From NCBI GenBank assembly GCA_017554235.1, contig JAFZIV010000009.1:1-64000 (forward strand): a stretch of 64,000 nucleotides of DNA, written 5' to 3'. Below are positions 1 to 9,216 of the stretch, in pieces. Source of the DNA: Selenomonadaceae bacterium. Its GTDB lineage: Bacteria; Bacillota; Negativicutes; Selenomonadales; Selenomonadaceae. The position numbers and the translations under genes are program-made. A model generated the notes under the pieces. That model was not told where the DNA came from, searched no databases, and was given only the letters and a program-made list of their open reading frames with translations. Each line of letters opens with the position of its first letter. Position 1 is the first letter of the stretch.

Positions 1-167
1 ATAAAAAAGTTTTAATACCGGTGGCTCGCCGGGAATTCACGACTGTGGAGTGTTACAGCAAACGTTAGTAGGTAAGCCGAGAACGGACACTTTGAAGCAG
101 TAAGACAGAATCGCGAGGTCTGTCCGATTCATCTTGACATAGGTGACTATGTTTTAAGGAGCAGCGT
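1..167 (+). other. Non-coding, hairpin-rich leader upstream of the STAS gene
   Basis: All three forward frames are closed by stops here and I recognise no gene. Several perfect short stems are visible. Positions 138-142 pair with 147-151 around a GTGA loop. Positions 104-109 pair with 119-124, 84-89 with 121-126, and 108-113 with 125-130; these last three overlap and would exclude one another. This suggests the 3' part of a structured RNA or leader cut by the window edge. I could not match it to the FMN, TPP, cobalamin, c-di-GMP, glmS, tmRNA or RNase P consensus. Confidence 0.35.
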
Positions 168-677
168 TTGTTTAACGACGGGACACTTGAGGAACGTAAA
201 CGTTTCATCGAAAATTGCGGCTTCTCCGTCAAAAATTTTTTCTACACCGACAAAGTGAAAGTAATTCCTTCGCTGCAAGATAATCCCGCTTTGATGCAAC
301 GTCTTTTGTCTGCGTATAAAGATAAAGAATTTATGGTATGGATACTTACTGCAGAGGCGACGAACGCAACCGAAAAACAGAAATTGAATATTCCTTTCTC
401 TCAAAAAATTTCTTTAGAAGGCGATGTCCTTTCAATTAATATAAGCGGACGATTGGATACAATTACCGCGCCGAAATTGTTGCAAAAATACGAAGAAGAA
501 AGGACAAAATATACCGTTAAAGAAATTCGCGTAAACGCGGCTGAACTTGAGTTTATTTCTTATGCGGGGTTGCGCGTGTTGAAAATTATGCGCGACTTTT
601 TGGAAGATAAAAGTTTGTTTAAAATTGACAATGCAGACTGCGAAATTGGAAATATTTTGAAGGAAAACGGCTTTTAA
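168..677 (+). CDS. STAS-domain protein (anti-sigma-antagonist-like)
   Basis: 169 residues starting at TTG, with AAGGAG six bases upstream; an in-frame stop at 144-146 prevents a longer start. Residues about 83-165 form a STAS fold ([14 protein letters not shown], then [14 protein letters not shown]). In classical anti-anti-sigma factors the phosphorylated serine lies in a D-S-S-G-like turn; here the turn reads SYAG, so the second serine is alanine and ordinary partner-switch phosphorylation is uncertain. The first 70 residues resemble the tail of a small-molecule methyltransferase, so the gene may be an N-terminally eroded fusion, but this is weak. It sits 15 bases before ribBA and is probably cotranscribed with it. 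Function unknown. Confidence 0.75.
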   Translation: MFNDGTLEERKRFIENCGFSVKNFFYTDKVKVIPSLQDNPALMQRLLSAYKDKEFMVWILTAEATNATEKQKLNIPFSQKISLEGDVLSINISGRLDTITAPKLLQKYEEERTKYTVKEIRVNAAELEFISYAGLRVLKIMRDFLEDKSLFKIDNADCEIGNILKENGF

Positions 678-692
678 GTTTGAGGGGTTTTT

Positions 693-1889
693 ATGAAAGA
701 TTTTGCAACGATTGAACAGGCGATTGAGGACATTAAGCGCGGCAAGATGATTGTCGTGATTGATGATGAAGATCGCGAAAATGAAGGTGATTTAATCTGC
801 GCGGCGGAAACAGTTACGCCTGAAATAATAAATTTTATGGCGACTTACGCTAAGGGTTTAATTTGTACGCCGATTGACGGTAAACGCCTTGATGAACTCG
901 GTATAGGTCAAATGGTTTTGAACAATACCGACAATCACGAAACGGCTTTCACTGTTTCGATTGACGCTTACGACACGGAGACCGGCATTTCGGCTTATGA
1001 ACGTTGCCGAACGATTAAACTTTTGCTTGATAAAAATGCTAAGGCGTCAAGTTTTCGGCGTCCCGGTCACGTCTTCCCATTACGTTCAGTTGAAGGCGGT
1101 GTACTTCGCCGCGCAGGTCACACTGAAACGACGACTGATTTAGCGCGTATGGCTGGCTTTTATCCTGCGGGTTTATGCTGTGAGATTATGGACGATGATG
1201 GGCATATGATGCGCACTGAAAAGTTGAAAGAGTTTGCTGAACATCACGACTTAAATATTATCACTGTACGCGCTTTGATTGAATATCGCAAGCATACTGA
1301 AAAATTTGTGCGTAAGATTGCGGAAGCTGATTTTCCCAGTAAGTACGGACATTTTAGATTGAAGGCGTATGAAAGCACGCTTGACGGAAAATGCCACTTG
1401 GCGATTGTTAAAGGTGACGTTGCAGGCAAGGAAAATGTTTTGGTACGTGTCCACTCCGAATGCTTGACGGGCGATGCTTTAGGGTCATTGCGTTGCGATT
1501 GCGGCGACCAACTTGCAACGGCTTTAAGAAAGATTGAGAGCGAAGGACAAGGCGTTTTACTTTATATGCGGCAGGAAGGGCGCGGCATTGGACTTGCTAA
1601 TAAAATGCGTGCTTATGAATTGCAAGACGCCGGCAAAGATACTGTTGAAGCAAATGTGATTTTGGGATTTAAACCCGACCTTCGCGATTACGGCATTGGT
1701 GCACAGATTCTTGTAGACTTGGGCTTAACGTCGATTCGACTTTTGACAAACAATCCCGCTAAACGCGCAGGGCTTGAAGGACACGGCTTGAAAATTACGG
1801 AGCGAGTGCCTATTGTTATTGCGCCGACGAAGTTTGACAAAAATTATTTGACTGTCAAAAAAGTTAAGATGGGGCATAAGCTTGACTGA
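693..1889 (+). CDS. ribBA: RibBA: DHBP synthase / GTP cyclohydrolase II
   Basis: 398 residues. This bifunctional cytosolic enzyme supplies both starting branches of riboflavin synthesis. The N-terminal RibB half (about 1-200) makes 3,4-dihydroxy-2-butanone 4-phosphate from ribulose 5-phosphate and shows [21 protein letters not shown] and the RAGHTE motif. The C-terminal RibA half (about 205-398) opens GTP, with the zinc-binding segment [11 protein letters not shown] and [12 protein letters not shown]. Length and domain order match the family. GAGGGG precedes the ATG. The gene lies inside an operon behind the STAS gene with only 15 bases between them, and no FMN riboswitch is visible upstream. 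The rest of the rib operon (ribD, ribE, ribH) is absent from the window; ribF is at 43.7 kb. Confidence 0.97.
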   Translation: MKDFATIEQAIEDIKRGKMIVVIDDEDRENEGDLICAAETVTPEIINFMATYAKGLICTPIDGKRLDELGIGQMVLNNTDNHETAFTVSIDAYDTETGISAYERCRTIKLLLDKNAKASSFRRPGHVFPLRSVEGGVLRRAGHTETTTDLARMAGFYPAGLCCEIMDDDGHMMRTEKLKEFAEHHDLNIITVRALIEYRKHTEKFVRKIAEADFPSKYGHFRLKAYESTLDGKCHLAIVKGDVAGKENVLVRVHSECLTGDALGSLRCDCGDQLATALRKIESEGQGVLLYMRQEGRGIGLANKMRAYELQDAGKDTVEANVILGFKPDLRDYGIGAQILVDLGLTSIRLLTNNPAKRAGLEGHGLKITERVPIVIAPTKFDKNYLTVKKVKMGHKLD

Positions 1890-2376
1890 CTACACGGTTA
1901 TTGCGCTTGAAACTACGGGATTTAGTCCGCCGGTCAGTCACGTAATAGAAATTGGCGCAATAAAATTCCGCGCAGGTTCAGAAGTCGACCGCTATCAATC
2001 GCTTGTAAAGCCGCCCAAAAAAATTCCTTACGTGATTGAGTGTTTGACAGGCATTGATAACGAAATGCTTAAGACTGCCCCGACATTTGAAGAAATTTTC
2101 GACGACGTTAAAAATTTTTTGGACGATGACATTTTAGTTGGTCATAACTTAATTATAGACATAAAATTTTTGGACGGCATAAAAAATAATTTTGTCGACA
2201 CATTACAAATTGCATTGAAAGTTATTCCGAATTTAAAATCGATTGGCTATGGATTAGAAAATTTATGCGGATATTTTAATATAAAACCGCCAGATGAAAA
2301 TAGAGCGATTGAAAATTGTTTAGCTACAGACAAAATTTTCCGTTGCCTTAAAAATTTAAATTCATCTTACAGATAA
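1882..2376 (+). CDS. DnaQ-like 3'-5' exonuclease fold, active site degenerate
   Basis: 164 residues from a TTG that overlaps the end of ribBA by 8 bases, implying translational coupling. The DEDDh exonuclease fold is clear: ALETTG at Exo [20 protein letters not shown] at Exo II, then a partial Exo [17 protein letters not shown]. Key residues differ from the family: Exo I D-x-E has become A-L-E, the Exo III histidine is asparagine, and the Exo III aspartate five residues later is also asparagine. Only the Exo I glutamate and Exo II aspartate remain. It may therefore bind nucleic acid without cleaving it, or be decaying. A DNA polymerase III epsilon role is unlikely. Stop at 2374, followed by a terminator. 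Confidence 0.8.
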   Translation: MTDYTVIALETTGFSPPVSHVIEIGAIKFRAGSEVDRYQSLVKPPKKIPYVIECLTGIDNEMLKTAPTFEEIFDDVKNFLDDDILVGHNLIIDIKFLDGIKNNFVDTLQIALKVIPNLKSIGYGLENLCGYFNIKPPDENRAIENCLATDKIFRCLKNLNSSYR

Positions 2377-2393
2377 ATTTTTATATAAAAAAT

Positions 2394-2420
2394 CTCCGAC
2401 TTTTTCAGCGGAGTTTTTTT
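2394..2420. terminator. Bidirectional rho-independent terminator
   Basis: CTCCG (2394-2398) pairs with CGGAG (2409-2413). An A-run precedes it and a T-run follows (2413-2420), so it can work on both strands. It serves the STAS-ribBA-DnaQ operon and the convergent RelA-like gene. Confidence 0.75.
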
Positions 2421-2532
2421 ATAAGATAACGTTAATATTTTTTCCAAAATTATCTTCTAAAACCTTTTCAAGCTTTTTCAAATAAGACTCTGCATTTTTC
2501 GACGATTTTTGAGTTGCGAGATTCTTAGCAGT

Positions 2533-3453
2533 TTATCCCAAGATTTTTTTATCAGATTCATCAATTTTTTTAAATTTTTCATTCCAAACAGATCCATACA
2601 AAATTTTTTGGCAATTTTTTGCACGTTCAACATAATTTTTCATTTCAGAATCATTTCTGTTGGCGCGAATAAATTCGTAAATATGATGGTCAATGTTATA
2701 ATTTACTTGCAAAATTGCCTCGTGATGAAGTTGCAATTCCACAATCGCACCGTTTGAAAGTTCAAAATTCAATTTAATATCACGGTATCCTTGCGGCAAA
2801 GGATTATTCCAATTATCCTTAATCCTGACAATATTTTCACGACTTTTAATTTTTTCAAATGCTGATAATAATTCTTTTTCATTTGGATAAATTAAACTTG
2901 CCGCCCATAAATCGGTAATCTTACTGTAATCTCCGCCGCATTCAAGTTCAGCTTTCTCGCGAACTCTTCTTTTAGATTTTATATCAGGTCGCTTAATAAG
3001 TCGTCCGCCAAGTTCTTTTTGCAAATCGTTCATAAAGTTATCAAATTCATCTTTTGCCGCAAAATTTATCGCATAAAGGTATTGGAGACTTTTAATATTT
3101 TTATGATAGACGGGGAAATTTTTTTCGTCAATTTCTTTCGTATCAACGAGAATTTTGTTTGCGTCAAGATTTATTTTATTCTCATTTTCGCGTTCAATAA
3201 CTCCTATATGTTGACGACGAGAAATTTTTCCGAGTTTAGATAACTCTATGCTTTTCTTATCAAGTAAAATTTCTTCCAAAGAAACTTCTCCTATAAAAAT
3301 TGAGTCATTCATTGAATGTGCTATCGGAGTCGGCATTGTCAAAATAAAATTAGGGTTGGCGATTAAATCTGACTCGAAAGCTTCACATTTTACAAAGAAA
3401 CAAAAAATAATTGCAAAAATAATAGCTATGTTCATCTTTAACTTAAAAAACAT
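2533..3453 (-). CDS. Exported RelA/SpoT-domain protein (toxin-like)
   Basis: 306 residues. Residues 1-25 form a signal peptide (MNIAIIFAIIFCFFVKC core), so the product is exported. Residues about 125-280 match the RelA/SpoT nucleotidyltransferase fold as found in polymorphic toxins and phage head proteins: a K-S-K-R-R-x-R-E-K segment, SKITDLWAASLIYP, IVRIKDNWNNP, GYRDIKLNFEL and a GAIVELQLHHEAI strand. Family knowledge suggests (p)ppGpp/(p)ppApp-type pyrophosphate transfer; that is inference. Residues 26-120 are unrecognised. The TAA at 2533-2535 is followed in the same frame by 37 further sense codons ending at 2419-2421, beside the terminator, so the stop looks like a recent nonsense mutation or a readthrough site. 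Start ATG has AGGTGG seven bases upstream. No immunity gene is evident. Confidence 0.72.
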   Translation of the reverse strand: MFFKLKMNIAIIFAIIFCFFVKCEAFESDLIANPNFILTMPTPIAHSMNDSIFIGEVSLEEILLDKKSIELSKLGKISRRQHIGVIERENENKINLDANKILVDTKEIDEKNFPVYHKNIKSLQYLYAINFAAKDEFDNFMNDLQKELGGRLIKRPDIKSKRRVREKAELECGGDYSKITDLWAASLIYPNEKELLSAFEKIKSRENIVRIKDNWNNPLPQGYRDIKLNFELSNGAIVELQLHHEAILQVNYNIDHHIYEFIRANRNDSEMKNYVERAKNCQKILYGSVWNEKFKKIDESDKKILG

Positions 3454-3481
3454 TCTTACCCACCTTAACGTTTTTTTATTA

Positions 3482-3510
3482 ATTATACGCTTGACTAAGA
3501 AAAATATTAA
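3482..3510 (-). promoter_or_regulatory. Sigma-A-type promoter of the RelA-like gene
   Basis: Read on the minus strand: TTAATA (3510-3505), a 17-base spacer, then a perfect TATAAT (3487-3482), about 30 bases before the start codon. Confidence 0.5.
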
Positions 3511-3597
3511 GAGGTTTAAAAAAATTTTTTTATTGATTCTTGTGGGGCAATAACCTTTGCAAATATCGTCATAAAAATTTCTGCATAACTAAACCTA

Positions 3598-3626
3598 TTT
3601 ACAAAAAAAATCTGCGCGTTTATAAT
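3598..3626 (+). promoter_or_regulatory. Sigma-A-type promoter of leuS
   Basis: TTTACA (3598-3603), a 17-base spacer and TATAAT (3621-3626), 27 bases before the leuS ATG. No T-box motif lies in the 188-base gap, so tRNA-sensing control is not supported. Confidence 0.6.
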
Positions 3627-3653
3627 TCACTTCATTAAGGAGTGAATTTTTTT

Positions 3654-6125
3654 ATGGAAAAATATAATCCGCAAGAGATTGAAAAGAAATGGCAAAAAGT
3701 TTGGGACAATCCTGATTATTACAAAACGGAAATTGATAATTCTAAGCCGAAATATTACGCGCTGGAAATGTTCCCGTATCCTTCGGGAAATTTGCATATG
3801 GGTCACGTCAGAAATTATTCAATCGGCGATGTTGTTGCGCGTTATCGTAAAATGGCTGGATTTAACGTCCTTCACCCAATGGGCTTTGATGCCTTTGGTA
3901 TGCCTGCCGAGAATGCCGCAATTTCTCACGGAGTTAAGCCCGGCGATTGGACTTTCTCAAATATTAAAAATATGATTGCCCAACAAAAAGCTATGGGGCT
4001 TGACTACGATTGGGACAGAGAAGTTGAGACTTGCCGCGCAGATTATTATCGTTGGACACAGTGGCTTTTTGAACTTTTCTATAAGCGCGGGCTTGCTTAC
4101 AAAAAAGAAGCCGCCGTTAATTGGTGTGACACTTGCGGAACAGTTTTAGCGAATGAACAGGTTATCGACGGTAAATGTTGGCGTTGCGATAATGAAGTTC
4201 ACAAAAAAAATTTGGCGCAATGGTTTTTCAAAATTACTGATTATGCCGACGAACTTTTAAAGGATTTGGAAAAACTTCAAGGCTGGCCTAATCGCGTCAA
4301 GATTATGCAGGAAAATTGGATAGGTCGCAGTGAAGGTTTAGAATTTTCGTTGGAAGTGCCGGAACTTGAAGAAAAAATTTCTGTTTACACCACAAGACCT
4401 GACACGGCTTTTGGAATAACTTTTCTTGCACTTGCGCCGGAACATCCTTTAGTTGAAAAAATTTTGTCTAAAAGTCCCAACGCCGAAGAAATTAAAAAAT
4501 TCTGCGAAAAAGTTAAAAATCAATCTGACATTGAGCGCACGTCTTCCGAATCTGAAAAGGAGGGAATTTTCACCGGCTTTTATTGCATCAATCCTTTTAA
4601 CGGAAACAAGGCGCAAATTTGGATAACAAATTACGTTGTCTTTGAGTACGGCACGGGCGCGGTTATGGCTGTCCCTACTCACGACCAACGCGATTTTATG
4701 TTTGCGACAAAATATAATCTCGAAAAAATTTTGGTTATCGATAATCCGAAACAACCGTTGAAACTTGAAGAAATGACTGCGGCTTATGTTGAAAAAGACG
4801 GCGTGCTTGTCAATTCCGGCAAATTCACTGGCATGGAAATGCATAAGGCAATGAGTGCCATTATTGATTATGCTGAAGAAAATAATTTCGGCAAGCGTAA
4901 AGTAAATTATAAACTGCGCGATTGGCTGATAAGTCGTCAAAGATATTGGGGCGCACCGATTCCCGTAATTTATTGTGATGATTGCGGTGAAGTTTTAGTT
5001 CCCGAAAAAGATTTGCCCGTTGAACTTCCCGACGATGTAGAATTTAAACAGGGCGCACTTAGTCCGCTGTCGACGAGTAAAAAATTTAATAACGTAGTTT
5101 GTCCAAAATGTGGTAAACCTGCGCGGCGTGAAACTGACACGATGGACACGTTTATTTGTTCATCGTGGTACTATATGCGCTATACAGACCCGCATAATGA
5201 TAAAATGCCTTTCGACCGTGACAAAGTAAATTATTGGAGTCCCGTCGACCAGTACATTGGCGGCATTGAACACGCGATTTTGCATTTGCTTTACTCCAGA
5301 TTTTTTACAAAAGTTCTTCGTGACGCAAAACTTTTAGATTATGATGAGCCGTTTACAAATTTGTTGACGCAAGGCATGGTTATCAAAGACGGCGCGAAGA
5401 TGAGTAAATCTCTTGGCAACGTTGTTTCGCCTGAAGAAATTATCAACAAATACGGCGCAGATACGGCAAGATTATTCATTTTATTTGCCGCGCCCGTCGA
5501 AAGAGATTTGGATTGGAGCGATCAAGGCGTTGAAGGTTCATTCAGATTTTTGAATCGTGTATGGCGAATCTTAGGAATTTTTGAAGACGCTATTAAAAAC
5601 GGTGTTGACAGCTACGACATTAACGCACTTAATGATGAAGAAAAAACTTTGCGCCGTATTCTTCATAAGACGATTAAAAAAGTTACAGAAGACCTGCGTG
5701 AAAGATTTATGTTTAACACTGCTATTAGTACGTTAATGGAACTCGTCAACGCGGCGCATAATTTCCAAGACAAGCCGATTAATTCAAATTTGGCGCGTGA
5801 GTTGGCGAAAAATTTATTGATAATGCTGGCACCGTTCGTCCCGCACATTGCCGCAGAACTTTGGAGCAAATTTTTTGAAGGCGACGTTCACAAGCAAAGT
5901 TGGGTAACTGTCGACGAAGCGGCTATAGCTGAAGATGAAGTTGAAATCGTAATTCAGATTAACGGCAAAGTTCGCGAACACGTAAAAGTTGCAACAGGTT
6001 TAAGTAAAGTTGAACTTGAAAAAATCGCGCCGACATTACCTCAGGTACAGGAATTGACGGCAGGTAAAACTATTGTAAAAATTATTGCCGTTCCGAATAA
6101 ATTAATTAATGTCGTCGTTAAGTGA
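3654..6125 (+). CDS. leuS: Leucyl-tRNA synthetase
   Basis: 823 residues of class I aminoacyl-tRNA synthetase. The HIGH-type motif is [10 protein letters not shown] (around residue 45) and KMSKS is [11 protein letters not shown] zinc knuckle (CDTCG...CWRCDN) is near residue 160. The CP1 editing domain lies in the middle and includes the threonine-rich [11 protein letters not shown], which clears mischarged tRNA. The anticodon-binding and C-terminal domains complete a normal bacterial length. I chose the ATG at 3654 because AAGGAG (3637-3642) is 11 bases upstream; the in-frame GTG at 3642 overlaps that site. Monocistronic, with its own promoter and a strong terminator behind it. Confidence 0.98.
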   Translation: MEKYNPQEIEKKWQKVWDNPDYYKTEIDNSKPKYYALEMFPYPSGNLHMGHVRNYSIGDVVARYRKMAGFNVLHPMGFDAFGMPAENAAISHGVKPGDWTFSNIKNMIAQQKAMGLDYDWDREVETCRADYYRWTQWLFELFYKRGLAYKKEAAVNWCDTCGTVLANEQVIDGKCWRCDNEVHKKNLAQWFFKITDYADELLKDLEKLQGWPNRVKIMQENWIGRSEGLEFSLEVPELEEKISVYTTRPDTAFGITFLALAPEHPLVEKILSKSPNAEEIKKFCEKVKNQSDIERTSSESEKEGIFTGFYCINPFNGNKAQIWITNYVVFEYGTGAVMAVPTHDQRDFMFATKYNLEKILVIDNPKQPLKLEEMTAAYVEKDGVLVNSGKFTGMEMHKAMSAIIDYAEENNFGKRKVNYKLRDWLISRQRYWGAPIPVIYCDDCGEVLVPEKDLPVELPDDVEFKQGALSPLSTSKKFNNVVCPKCGKPARRETDTMDTFICSSWYYMRYTDPHNDKMPFDRDKVNYWSPVDQYIGGIEHAILHLLYSRFFTKVLRDAKLLDYDEPFTNLLTQGMVIKDGAKMSKSLGNVVSPEEIINKYGADTARLFILFAAPVERDLDWSDQGVEGSFRFLNRVWRILGIFEDAIKNGVDSYDINALNDEEKTLRRILHKTIKKVTEDLRERFMFNTAISTLMELVNAAHNFQDKPINSNLARELAKNLLIMLAPFVPHIAAELWSKFFEGDVHKQSWVTVDEAAIAEDEVEIVIQINGKVREHVKVATGLSKVELEKIAPTLPQVQELTAGKTIVKIIAVPNKLINVVVK

Positions 6126-6164
6126 TAGCAAAATTAAAATTTTTTTAAAAGTATCAAAATGTTT

Positions 6165-6195
6165 AATCTCCGATGAAAAAATTTTGTCGGAGATT
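6165..6195. terminator. Bidirectional rho-independent terminator
   Basis: Perfect 9-bp stem: AATCTCCGA (6165-6173) with TCGGAGATT (6187-6195). A-rich sequence on one side and T6 on the other let it serve leuS and the convergent PHP gene. Confidence 0.85.
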
Positions 6196-6198
6196 TTT

Positions 6199-6954
6199 TC
6201 ACATCTGCATTTTACGCTGTTTAAAATTCACGACGGTTAATCCAATCTCTTCAACAAATTTTTTTGCGTCCTCAAAATAATTCCCGATAACTTCTGCGCG
6301 GTGAGCGTCTGAACCGATGGTAACGTACTTGCCGCCAACATTTTTATAGCTCTCATAAACAGGCTTAAGCTCCATAAAAATTTCTTTACGGTTTAACCTG
6401 CGTGTATTCAACTCCAAAACTTTTTCGCGCTCGACGACAATTTTTAAAACTTTGTCAATTTCATTTTTAAATCTCTCATAATCAATCGACGTGTCATCAT
6501 AAGTTGCAGCGCGGCAAATATAATCGATATGCCCTAAAACGTCGAAGTCATTAACAGCGGCTTCCTGCGCCATTACGTTAAAATAATTCGTGTAGACAGA
6601 AATTTTATCCTTGCCGTAGAAAAATTCTTTGTGATAAATGTCCGCACCGTCAAGCATATGGATTGAACCTATAACTTGATCGAAATCTGCAGACGCTACA
6701 AAATTTTTATTAACTTTCCGCGCAGTTTTGGTAAAGCCGACTTCGACACCGAGCCGAACTTTATCGCCGCGAAAATTTTTATATTCGCTCATATATTCAG
6801 CGGGAACAAATTTAAAATTGCCTTCCAAGTCGTAATCAAAGTGTTCAGTGAAAACTATTCCGAGATTTAAACTTTCTGCGCGGGCAACGGCATCAGTTGC
6901 GAGCATTTGAGAATCTGCGGAAAACTTTGTATGCGTGTGGCTGTCGAAAATCAT
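6199..6954 (-). CDS. PHP-family histidinol-phosphatase-like hydrolase
   Basis: 251 residues, close to HisK/HisJ length. The PHP metal-binding motifs are in order: DSHTHTKFS at the N-terminus, TEHFDYD, GVEVGF, GSIHML, LGHIDYI and GSDAHR near the C-terminus. These ligate a multinuclear metal centre and hydrolyse phosphate esters. By family, the likely reaction is L-histidinol phosphate to histidinol, but no his genes are nearby, so the substrate is open. ATG at 6954 is preferred over TTG at 6960 because AAGGAAGG is correctly spaced only from the ATG. Convergent with leuS and divergent from murD. Confidence 0.8.
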   Translation of the reverse strand: MIFDSHTHTKFSADSQMLATDAVARAESLNLGIVFTEHFDYDLEGNFKFVPAEYMSEYKNFRGDKVRLGVEVGFTKTARKVNKNFVASADFDQVIGSIHMLDGADIYHKEFFYGKDKISVYTNYFNVMAQEAAVNDFDVLGHIDYICRAATYDDTSIDYERFKNEIDKVLKIVVEREKVLELNTRRLNRKEIFMELKPVYESYKNVGGKYVTIGSDAHRAEVIGNYFEDAKKFVEEIGLTVVNFKQRKMQM

Positions 6955-7035
6955 TTTCAACCCTTCCTTTACAAAAATTTTATTGACTGATAAAATTTTA
7001 TCACAGAGATTAAACAGGTCAAGGAGAAAAATTTT

Positions 7036-8475
7036 ATGGAATTGAAAGAAAAAAAAGTTTTAGTAATAGGAGCAGGAATCAGCGGATTTGCCGCCACAAA
7101 AATTGCTAAAAAGCTTGGCGCGGACGTAACTTTAAGCGACGCAAAAGAAGAAACAGACTTTATTAAGGCAAAAGTGCCTAAGGAACGGGAAAAAAATACC
7201 CCTAGCGACTTACCCGCTAACTCCTTACCTCCTACCACTTTTCCCTTATTTGATGAACTGCGCGGCTTGGGAATAAATTTAATTTTCGGCAAGCAGGAAG
7301 AAAAACTTTTGAAGGGCGTTGATTTAGTTATAGTATCGCCCGCCGTGCCGTTACGCATTCCCATTTTGCAAGCCGCATTAAATAAAAAAATTCCCGTCAT
7401 CAGCGAAGTTGAATTTGCTTTCAATTTGGCTAAATCTCCTATCTGCGCGGTGACAGGCACGAACGGAAAAACTACGACGGTTACGCTGTTGGGATTGTTG
7501 CTTGCAAGTCAATATGAAAAAGTCGGAGTCGGCGGCAATATCGGCGTAGCGTTGAGTGAAGTTGCATTGGAAGTCGGAGAAGGCGGATATATCGCGGCGG
7601 AAATTTCAAGCTATCAAATGGAGGCGACGAATAATTTTAAGCCGCACATTTCGGCGATTTTGAACGTAACGCCGGATCATTTGAAACGTCACGGCACTAT
7701 GGAAGTTTATCAGGCAATGAAGGAAAAAATTTTCGCGCAGGAGACGGCAGACGACTTTTTAGTTTTGAATTATGACGACGAAAAAGTCAGGGAAATAAAA
7801 GACCGCGCAGGTTGCAAAGTGATTTACTTCAGTCGCAAAGAAATTTTAGACGAAGGCGCGTTTGTTGATAACGGAAAATTAATTATCAAGTTTGACGAAC
7901 AAACCTTTAAACTTTGCACGATTGAGGAACTTGGCATAAAGGGCTGGCATAATGTTGAAAATGCTCTTGCCGCGTCGATGACGGCGTTTTTGGCTGGCGT
8001 GACTGCGGAAAATATTTCCGGCGTGCTTAAAACTTTTCAAGGCGTCGAACATAGGATTGAATTTGTGCGTGAAATTGACGGCATAAAATATTACAACGAT
8101 TCAAAGGCGACAAATACCGATTCGACAATTAAGGCGTTGGAAACTTTCGACGGGCATATAAATTTAATTGCAGGCGGCGATGATAAATTAACTGACTTAA
8201 CGGACTTTTTAAAGTTGGTCAATCAGCGCGTCGACAATTTAATTTTGGTTGGGGACGCGGCTAAACGTTTCAGAGAAGAAGCACTGAAAAGCGGATTTAA
8301 TGCAGACAGAATTTTTAAAGCCGGTTACTCAATGGAAAATGCGATTGATATTGCGAAAAAAATTTCTATTCCTCCGCAGATTGTTTTGCTTAGTCCTGCC
8401 TGCGCAAGTTTTGATATGTATAATAATTTTGAGGAGCGCGGTAAAAATTTTAAAACGATTGTTAACGCGCTTTAA
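7036..8475 (+). CDS. murD: UDP-MurNAc-L-alanine:D-glutamate ligase MurD
   Basis: 479 residues. It adds D-Glu to UDP-MurNAc-L-Ala in cytosolic peptidoglycan precursor synthesis. Visible features: N-terminal UDP-binding Rossmann motif VLVIGAGISGFA, ATP loop AVTGTNGKTTTV (around residue 140), NVTPDHLKRHGTM, EHRIEFV, and YNDSKATNTDST in the ligase C-terminal domain. Normal MurD is about 450 residues. The excess is a Pro/Thr/Ser-rich insert at residues about 45-72 (7168-7251), between the first Rossmann strands and the helix beginning DELRGLGINL. Its DNA is C-rich and unlike its surroundings (see findings). AAGGAG precedes the ATG. It is alone here, away from a dcw cluster. Confidence 0.96.
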   Translation: MELKEKKVLVIGAGISGFAATKIAKKLGADVTLSDAKEETDFIKAKVPKEREKNTPSDLPANSLPPTTFPLFDELRGLGINLIFGKQEEKLLKGVDLVIVSPAVPLRIPILQAALNKKIPVISEVEFAFNLAKSPICAVTGTNGKTTTVTLLGLLLASQYEKVGVGGNIGVALSEVALEVGEGGYIAAEISSYQMEATNNFKPHISAILNVTPDHLKRHGTMEVYQAMKEKIFAQETADDFLVLNYDDEKVREIKDRAGCKVIYFSRKEILDEGAFVDNGKLIIKFDEQTFKLCTIEELGIKGWHNVENALAASMTAFLAGVTAENISGVLKTFQGVEHRIEFVREIDGIKYYNDSKATNTDSTIKALETFDGHINLIAGGDDKLTDLTDFLKLVNQRVDNLILVGDAAKRFREEALKSGFNADRIFKAGYSMENAIDIAKKISIPPQIVLLSPACASFDMYNNFEERGKNFKTIVNAL

Positions 8476-8493
8476 CGATTAGGAGAAATTTTT

Positions 8494-9195
8494 ATGGAAA
8501 TTTCAAAAGAAGAATTGCAAAAAATTTTGGACGATCACGCCGCTTGGCTTAGAAATGAATCAACGGGCAAATACGCTAAATTGCAAGACAAATATTTAAT
8601 GAATGTTGATTTATCGGGAGCTGACTTGTCTTTTGCCGATCTTGAAGGAGCGCGTTTTTGCAATGCAAAGTTGAACGGTGTTAAATTTACGCATTCTAAA
8701 TTAAGATTCGCAAATTTCAGCGATGCTGACTTAAGCGGTGCAGATTTAGCTTTTGCCGATTTACGCGGTGCTACTTTTAGTGGTGCTAATTTGCAGGGCG
8801 TTGATTTTAGCGGAACGGATTTAATGTTCGCAGATTTCAACGGCGCGAATGTAGATAACGTCAAAATTAGCGATATGACTTCAGGATTTGCGCCTTTGTG
8901 TCCTTTGGAAGGAACGTTTATTGCTTACAAGAAAGTTGAAGATAAAATTGTAGTTTTGGAAATTCCCGAAGATGCGCGGCGCAATTCAGGCACAAGTTAT
9001 ATTTGTCGTTGTGATAAAGCAAAAATTTTACGAATTGAAAATTTTGACGGCACGATTGCAACAGAAAATTCTGTTGGCGGATATACCGTTGGAGAAATTA
9101 AAATCGACAAAAATTTTGAGGCAGACAGGTTTAATTGGCGTGGCTTAGGTATAATATTTTTTATTTCGCGTGACATGGCGGTTAATTTTGCTTAA
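8494..9195 (+). CDS. Pentapeptide-repeat protein with C-terminal DUF5758-like domain (copy 1)
   Basis: 233 residues. Residues about 35-125 are A(D/N)LxX pentapeptide repeats (DLSGADLSFADLEGA and similar), predicting a right-handed quadrilateral beta-helix. The C-terminal 95 residues (FIAYKKV, VVLEIPEDARRNSG, CRCDKAKILRIEN) match a domain often found behind pentapeptide repeats in phage and bacterial proteins (I recall it as DUF5758). The N-terminal KEELQKILDDHAAWL is shared with the next gene. No enzyme motif is visible. Good AGGAG site. It lies 18 bases after murD and ahead of a paralogue, so the pair appears inserted between murD and comFC. Confidence 0.85.
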   Translation: MEISKEELQKILDDHAAWLRNESTGKYAKLQDKYLMNVDLSGADLSFADLEGARFCNAKLNGVKFTHSKLRFANFSDADLSGADLAFADLRGATFSGANLQGVDFSGTDLMFADFNGANVDNVKISDMTSGFAPLCPLEGTFIAYKKVEDKIVVLEIPEDARRNSGTSYICRCDKAKILRIENFDGTIATENSVGGYTVGEIKIDKNFEADRFNWRGLGIIFFISRDMAVNFA

Positions 9196-9216
9196 AAAAA
9201 TTTTGTGGAGGCTATG

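Noticed and set aside
600..692. FMN riboswitch before ribBA
   Set aside because: The region is coding sequence of the STAS gene and lacks the conserved RFN motifs.
3454..3641. T-box riboswitch upstream of leuS
   Set aside because: No AGGGTGG-type T-box motif or antiterminator was found; only a plain promoter is visible.
3642..3653. GTG start for leuS
   Set aside because: It overlaps the ribosome binding site, and the extra residues are not part of the family.
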